A stretch of DNA of 64,000 bases, from positions 1 to 64,000 of the forward strand of contig JANSXC010000006.1 of NCBI GenBank assembly GCA_024743115.1, read 5' to 3'. Source of the stretch: a bacterium (GTDB taxonomy: Bacteria; Planctomycetota; UBA1135; UBA2386). Below, in pieces: positions 61,536 to 64,000 of the stretch. Positions within the stretch are counted from its first letter, which is position 1. Each line of letters opens with the position of its first letter. Made by a program: the position numbers and the translations under genes. Under the pieces are notes generated by a model. It was not told where the DNA came from, ran no database searches, and worked only from the letters and a program-made list of their open reading frames with translations.

Positions 61536-62518
61536 GCCTCTACGTCATAAACGTAGTCGACCTGCCCGGCCAGGGCCCGCAGCGCCTTGCGCGCCGCGAG
61601 GCGCACGTTTGGCACGGTTTCCCCGGGGCCGATGAGGTCGAGCAGCGTCTCGAACTGCTCCTGGGCGTTCATGCGCGCGAGCGCGTTTGCCGTCGCCATG
61701 CGCAACAGCGGCACGTTGCTCTTGGCGTGCGGCACGACCAGATTGGCGTGCTTGCTGTCGCGAGTCAGGCCGAGGCCACGAACGATCTGCACGAGCGCGC
61801 CGGCCGGCATGGTCTTGCCGGCCCGGGCCGCGAGCCGTTGCCACGCCGATTCGACCTCGGGGCCGCGGCTCGAACGTTCCTGGATGCGGTAGAGCGCCCA
61901 CGCGGCCTGCGTCCGGCTCGCGTCGGAGAGCTTCTCGTTCTCGACGATCGCGGCGAGCACGCCGGGCGGCGTGTCGGGCGCGCGGAGCATCGCGAGGCCG
62001 AACACGGCCCGGTCGATGAGGTACGGCTTGTCGAGCTGCGCACCCTGGACGATCGTCGACATCACTTCGGGCTGGTCCGAGAAGCCGAGGGCCGCGAGCG
62101 CGATGCCTTGGTTGCGCTCGTTGGAGCCGTCGATCGCGGTCGCGCGCAGGCGGTAGAAGTTGTCACCGATCGACATCGGGCCCGCTGCGGCCTCCTTGCT
62201 GTCGACCGGCTTGTTGAACGCCTGCGAGCCGCGGTCGAGCACGAGGTCGCGAATCAGCTTCTGCAGCCGCTCCCGCTGCAGGTCCGCACGATTGGCGCCG
62301 CGGTTGGCGAGCGCGCGCGAGTAGCTCTCCATCGACTGGTCGAGCTTGAGCAGAACGTTCTCGAACTTGCGGCGCTGCTTCTCGGCCTCGGCCAGCGCCG
62401 CCTGGCGCGCTTCTTCGTCCGGTACGGCAACCTTGTTGCCGAACGGATCGGTCGTGGTCGAGGCGCAGCCGGCCATTCCGGCAGCGAGCAGCAGGAGGAG
62501 CAGTGACGATCGTCTCAT
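61508..62518 (-). CDS. HEAT-repeat lipoprotein
   Basis: The protein has 336 residues from ATG 62518, chosen because it gives the lipoprotein signal MRRSSLLLLLLAAGMAGC. A basic/coiled segment follows (E-K-Q-R-R-K-F-E-N-V-L-L-K-L-D-Q). Residues 100-330 are HEAT-like helical repeats (Q-G-I-A-L-A-A-L-G-F, A-V-F-G-L-A-M-L-R-A, M-A-T-A-N-A-L-A-R-M, A-A-R-K-A-L-R-A-L-A), a scaffold for protein binding. It is lipidated and probably periplasmic or outer-membrane attached. The gene is divergent from the dehydrogenase at 62586 with a 67-bp shared promoter region, and the next lipoprotein overlaps its end. Confidence 0.82.
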   Translation of the reverse strand: MRRSSLLLLLLAAGMAGCASTTTDPFGNKVAVPDEEARQAALAEAEKQRRKFENVLLKLDQSMESYSRALANRGANRADLQRERLQKLIRDLVLDRGSQAFNKPVDSKEAAAGPMSIGDNFYRLRATAIDGSNERNQGIALAALGFSDQPEVMSTIVQGAQLDKPYLIDRAVFGLAMLRAPDTPPGVLAAIVENEKLSDASRTQAAWALYRIQERSSRGPEVESAWQRLAARAGKTMPAGALVQIVRGLGLTRDSKHANLVVPHAKSNVPLLRMATANALARMNAQEQFETLLDLIGPGETVPNVRLAARKALRALAGQVDYVYDVEAWRKAFERK

Positions 62519-62585
62519 GGCGGATCTTGGAAGGGTGGCAGGCGCAATCCTTCCCAGCTTTCCGGCTTCGCGCCACAATCCATTC

Positions 62586-63638
62586 ATGAGTTCCTCCGAC
62601 GTGCTCGAGTCCTCGGACTGCGAGGAAGTGACCGTGCTGCGGGACCGTCGGGCGCGCGCCGTGGCGGTGATCGCGCTCCACGACACCCGGCGCGGGCCGG
62701 CGCATGGCGGCATTCGGCGATTCGCGTATCCCCGCCTCGAGGATGCCGTTAGCGACGTCGTGGCGCTGGCGCGGGCGATGTCGCGCAAGTGCGCACTGGC
62801 CGGGGTCGGGGCTGGTGGCGGCAAGGCCGTGATTCTCGACCATCCCGACCTCGATCGGGCGGGCGCCTACCGACTCGTGGGGCGTGCGGTCGAACGTCTC
62901 GGCGGCCGATTCTTCACCGGTCCGGACGTCGGCACGACGATGGCGGACCTGCAGGTGGTCTCGACGTGCACGCGCTACGTCGCGACGGGAGCACCCGGAT
63001 CGGGCCCCGGGGACCTCGCGGTGGCGACCGCGACGGGGGTGTTCTCGGCGCTCGCGGCGCTGGCCGAGCGGCTCGACCAGCCGCTCGCTGGGTTGCGCGT
63101 CACCGTGCAAGGTGTCGGGGCCGTGGGGCTCGAACTCTGCGCTGCGCTACACGAGGCGGGCGCCGAGCTCCTCGTGAGCGACGTCTCGGCCGAGCGGGCC
63201 GCGGTCGCAGCCGAACGTTTCGGCGCCCGGGTCCTCGCTCCCGACGCGGTGCTGACCGAGCCGTGCGACGTGTTCGCGCCGTGCGCCATGGGGCATGCGA
63301 TCGATCGCGACGTCGCCGACCGGCTGCCGGCGCGCGGGGTCTGCGGCGCGGCCAACAACGTGTTCGCGGATACCGATGCACCGAGCGTGCTGCACGCGCG
63401 CGGCGTCGTGGCCGTGCCGGATTTCCTCGCCAACGCGGGCGCGCTGATCGTCGGTGCGGACTTCAACCTCGAGGGTCGCAGTCCCGATCTGGCCAGGGTG
63501 CGGCGGATCGCGGCGACGACGTCCGAACTGCTCGAGCGCTCCCGCCGCGAGGATCGCCCGCCGATCGAGGTGGCCCGTGAGATCGCCGACGAACGTCTTG
63601 CGGCGGGCAGCTCGCGCGGCAACGTTGGGTCCGCATGA
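62586..63638 (+). CDS. Glu/Leu/Phe/Val dehydrogenase family protein (leucine-dehydrogenase-like)
   Basis: The protein has 350 residues from ATG 62586. It shows A-H-G-G-I-R-R-F (substrate binding) and the catalytic lysine in G-A-G-G-G-K-A-V-I near residue 79. T-G-P-D-V-G-T-T-M-A-D-L follows, then the Rossmann motif V-Q-G-V-G-A-V-G-L and N-N-V-F-A-D. These are all as in octameric leucine/phenylalanine/valine dehydrogenases, which reversibly deaminate branched or aromatic amino acids with NAD+. The exact amino acid cannot be told. The thioesterase gene is translationally coupled after it (ATGA). Confidence 0.9.
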   Translation: MSSSDVLESSDCEEVTVLRDRRARAVAVIALHDTRRGPAHGGIRRFAYPRLEDAVSDVVALARAMSRKCALAGVGAGGGKAVILDHPDLDRAGAYRLVGRAVERLGGRFFTGPDVGTTMADLQVVSTCTRYVATGAPGSGPGDLAVATATGVFSALAALAERLDQPLAGLRVTVQGVGAVGLELCAALHEAGAELLVSDVSAERAAVAAERFGARVLAPDAVLTEPCDVFAPCAMGHAIDRDVADRLPARGVCGAANNVFADTDAPSVLHARGVVAVPDFLANAGALIVGADFNLEGRSPDLARVRRIAATTSELLERSRREDRPPIEVAREIADERLAAGSSRGNVGSA

Positions 63639-64000
63639 CATCGTTCGAAGGCCCGCCCGTTCATCGCGTCCGCGTGCGCTACTGCGAGACCGACCGCATG
63701 GCCGTCGCGCATCACGGCAGCTACGTGGCGTGGTTCGAGGAGGCGCGCACCGAGTGGATGCGGGCCCGCGGTCGGACCTATCGCGAACTCGAGGACGCCG
63801 GCTTCCTGCTCCAGATCGTCGACTTCGTCTGCAGCTACCACAAGCCGGTGGACTACGACGAAGTCGTCGCCATTCGTGTGCAGGTCGAGGAGGCGTCGAA
63901 GGTCTGGGTCACGCTGGTCTACGAGTGTCGGCGTGAGGCCGACGGAGCGATCTGCGCGACCGGCCGCACCAAACTCGCCTGTGTCGGCAAGGACGGCAAG
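63635..64000 (+). CDS. YbgC/FadM-type acyl-CoA thioesterase, 5' part (cut by window)
   Basis: 122 codons are visible from ATG 63635, overlapping the preceding TGA (ATGA); the 3' end lies outside. The hot-dog thioesterase signature is present: V-R-Y-C-E-T-D-R-M-A-V-A-H-H-G-S-Y, then W-F-E-E-A-R-T-E-W-M, with the second histidine region matching the YbgC H-x-N-Y site as H-G-S-Y. Y-H-K-P-V-D-Y-D-E-V fits the next strand. The family hydrolyses short acyl-CoA or acyl-ACP thioesters in the cytoplasm. Coupling to a branched-chain amino-acid dehydrogenase suggests a substrate in acyl-CoA or keto-acid metabolism, by inference. Confidence 0.88.
   Translation, partial: MTSFEGPPVHRVRVRYCETDRMAVAHHGSYVAWFEEARTEWMRARGRTYRELEDAGFLLQIVDFVCSYHKPVDYDEVVAIRVQVEEASKVWVTLVYECRREADGAICATGRTKLACVGKDGK

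Noticed and set aside
1-64000. CRISPR arrays
   Set aside because: No set of short direct repeats with regular unique spacers was seen; the repeats present are tandem 15-, 17- and 120-bp units.

Overview
The window looks like chromosomal DNA from a GC-rich planctomycete. Pointers are secreted proteins built from DTWEWDG/LFGG Kelch-type repeats, Asp-box (BNR) repeats or an SdrD-B domain. Others are a Ser/Thr kinase fused to a formylglycine-generating-enzyme-like domain and paired with an ECF-type sigma factor, a DUF6797 propeller protein followed by a multihaem cytochrome, and several secreted or lipoprotein hydrolases. A characteristic C-terminal tail also recurs on the secreted proteins. The assignment rests on family resemblance only; no rRNA marker is present.

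Positions 1-4300 are a gene graveyard. They hold the 3' end of a TPR protein with a perfect DNA repeat, the 3' remnant of an IS91-like transposase, a Kelch-repeat gene broken by a 5' frameshift and an in-frame TAG, a stray secreted-protein tail, and the C-terminal half of a Ser/Thr kinase cut off at about 4297. Immediately beyond that edge comes a three-gene minus-strand cassette (7365 to 4299), each pair joined by a 4-bp ATGA overlap, lying next to a tRNA-Val(CAC) gene at 7476-7552. Its first gene joins an integrase-like N-terminus to a small-terminase-like HTH domain. The second has a PD-(D/E)XK-like patch and the third resembles DUF2971. I regard this as a putative tRNA-associated island and the best candidate for an undescribed system.

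Positions 7.6-21 kb hold housekeeping and secreted enzymes: a dienelactone-hydrolase lipoprotein, a DPP-IV-like peptidase, a BNR protein, a homoserine-kinase-like protein, an ALDH7-type dehydrogenase, an esterase, an SdrD-B surface protein, a Kef-type antiporter and an endonuclease/exonuclease/phosphatase family protein. Positions 21-30 kb hold a hydrolase lipoprotein, a translationally coupled membrane protein-zwf-opcA operon, nadA and topA. Positions 30-40 kb hold the kinase-FGE/sigma pair, an acyl-CoA dehydrogenase, an extraordinary Ser-Pro-Arg-repeat secreted TPR protein, a DUF502 protein and a hybrid histidine kinase.

Positions 40-52 kb hold the DUF6797/five-haem cytochrome/HAD/FRG gene row, a pair of amidohydrolase genes and an alpha/alpha-toroid protein. 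Positions 52-59 kb are a complete tetR-outer membrane factor-adaptor-RND efflux operon with a clear palindromic operator. Positions 59-64 kb hold a HEAT lipoprotein, a lipoprotein whose signal peptide contains a triplicated RIVYL repeat, a PLP enzyme, a Glu/Leu-dehydrogenase-like enzyme and the start of a thioesterase gene.

Genes are densely packed, often with ATGA or TGATG overlaps, and intrinsic terminators are almost absent.
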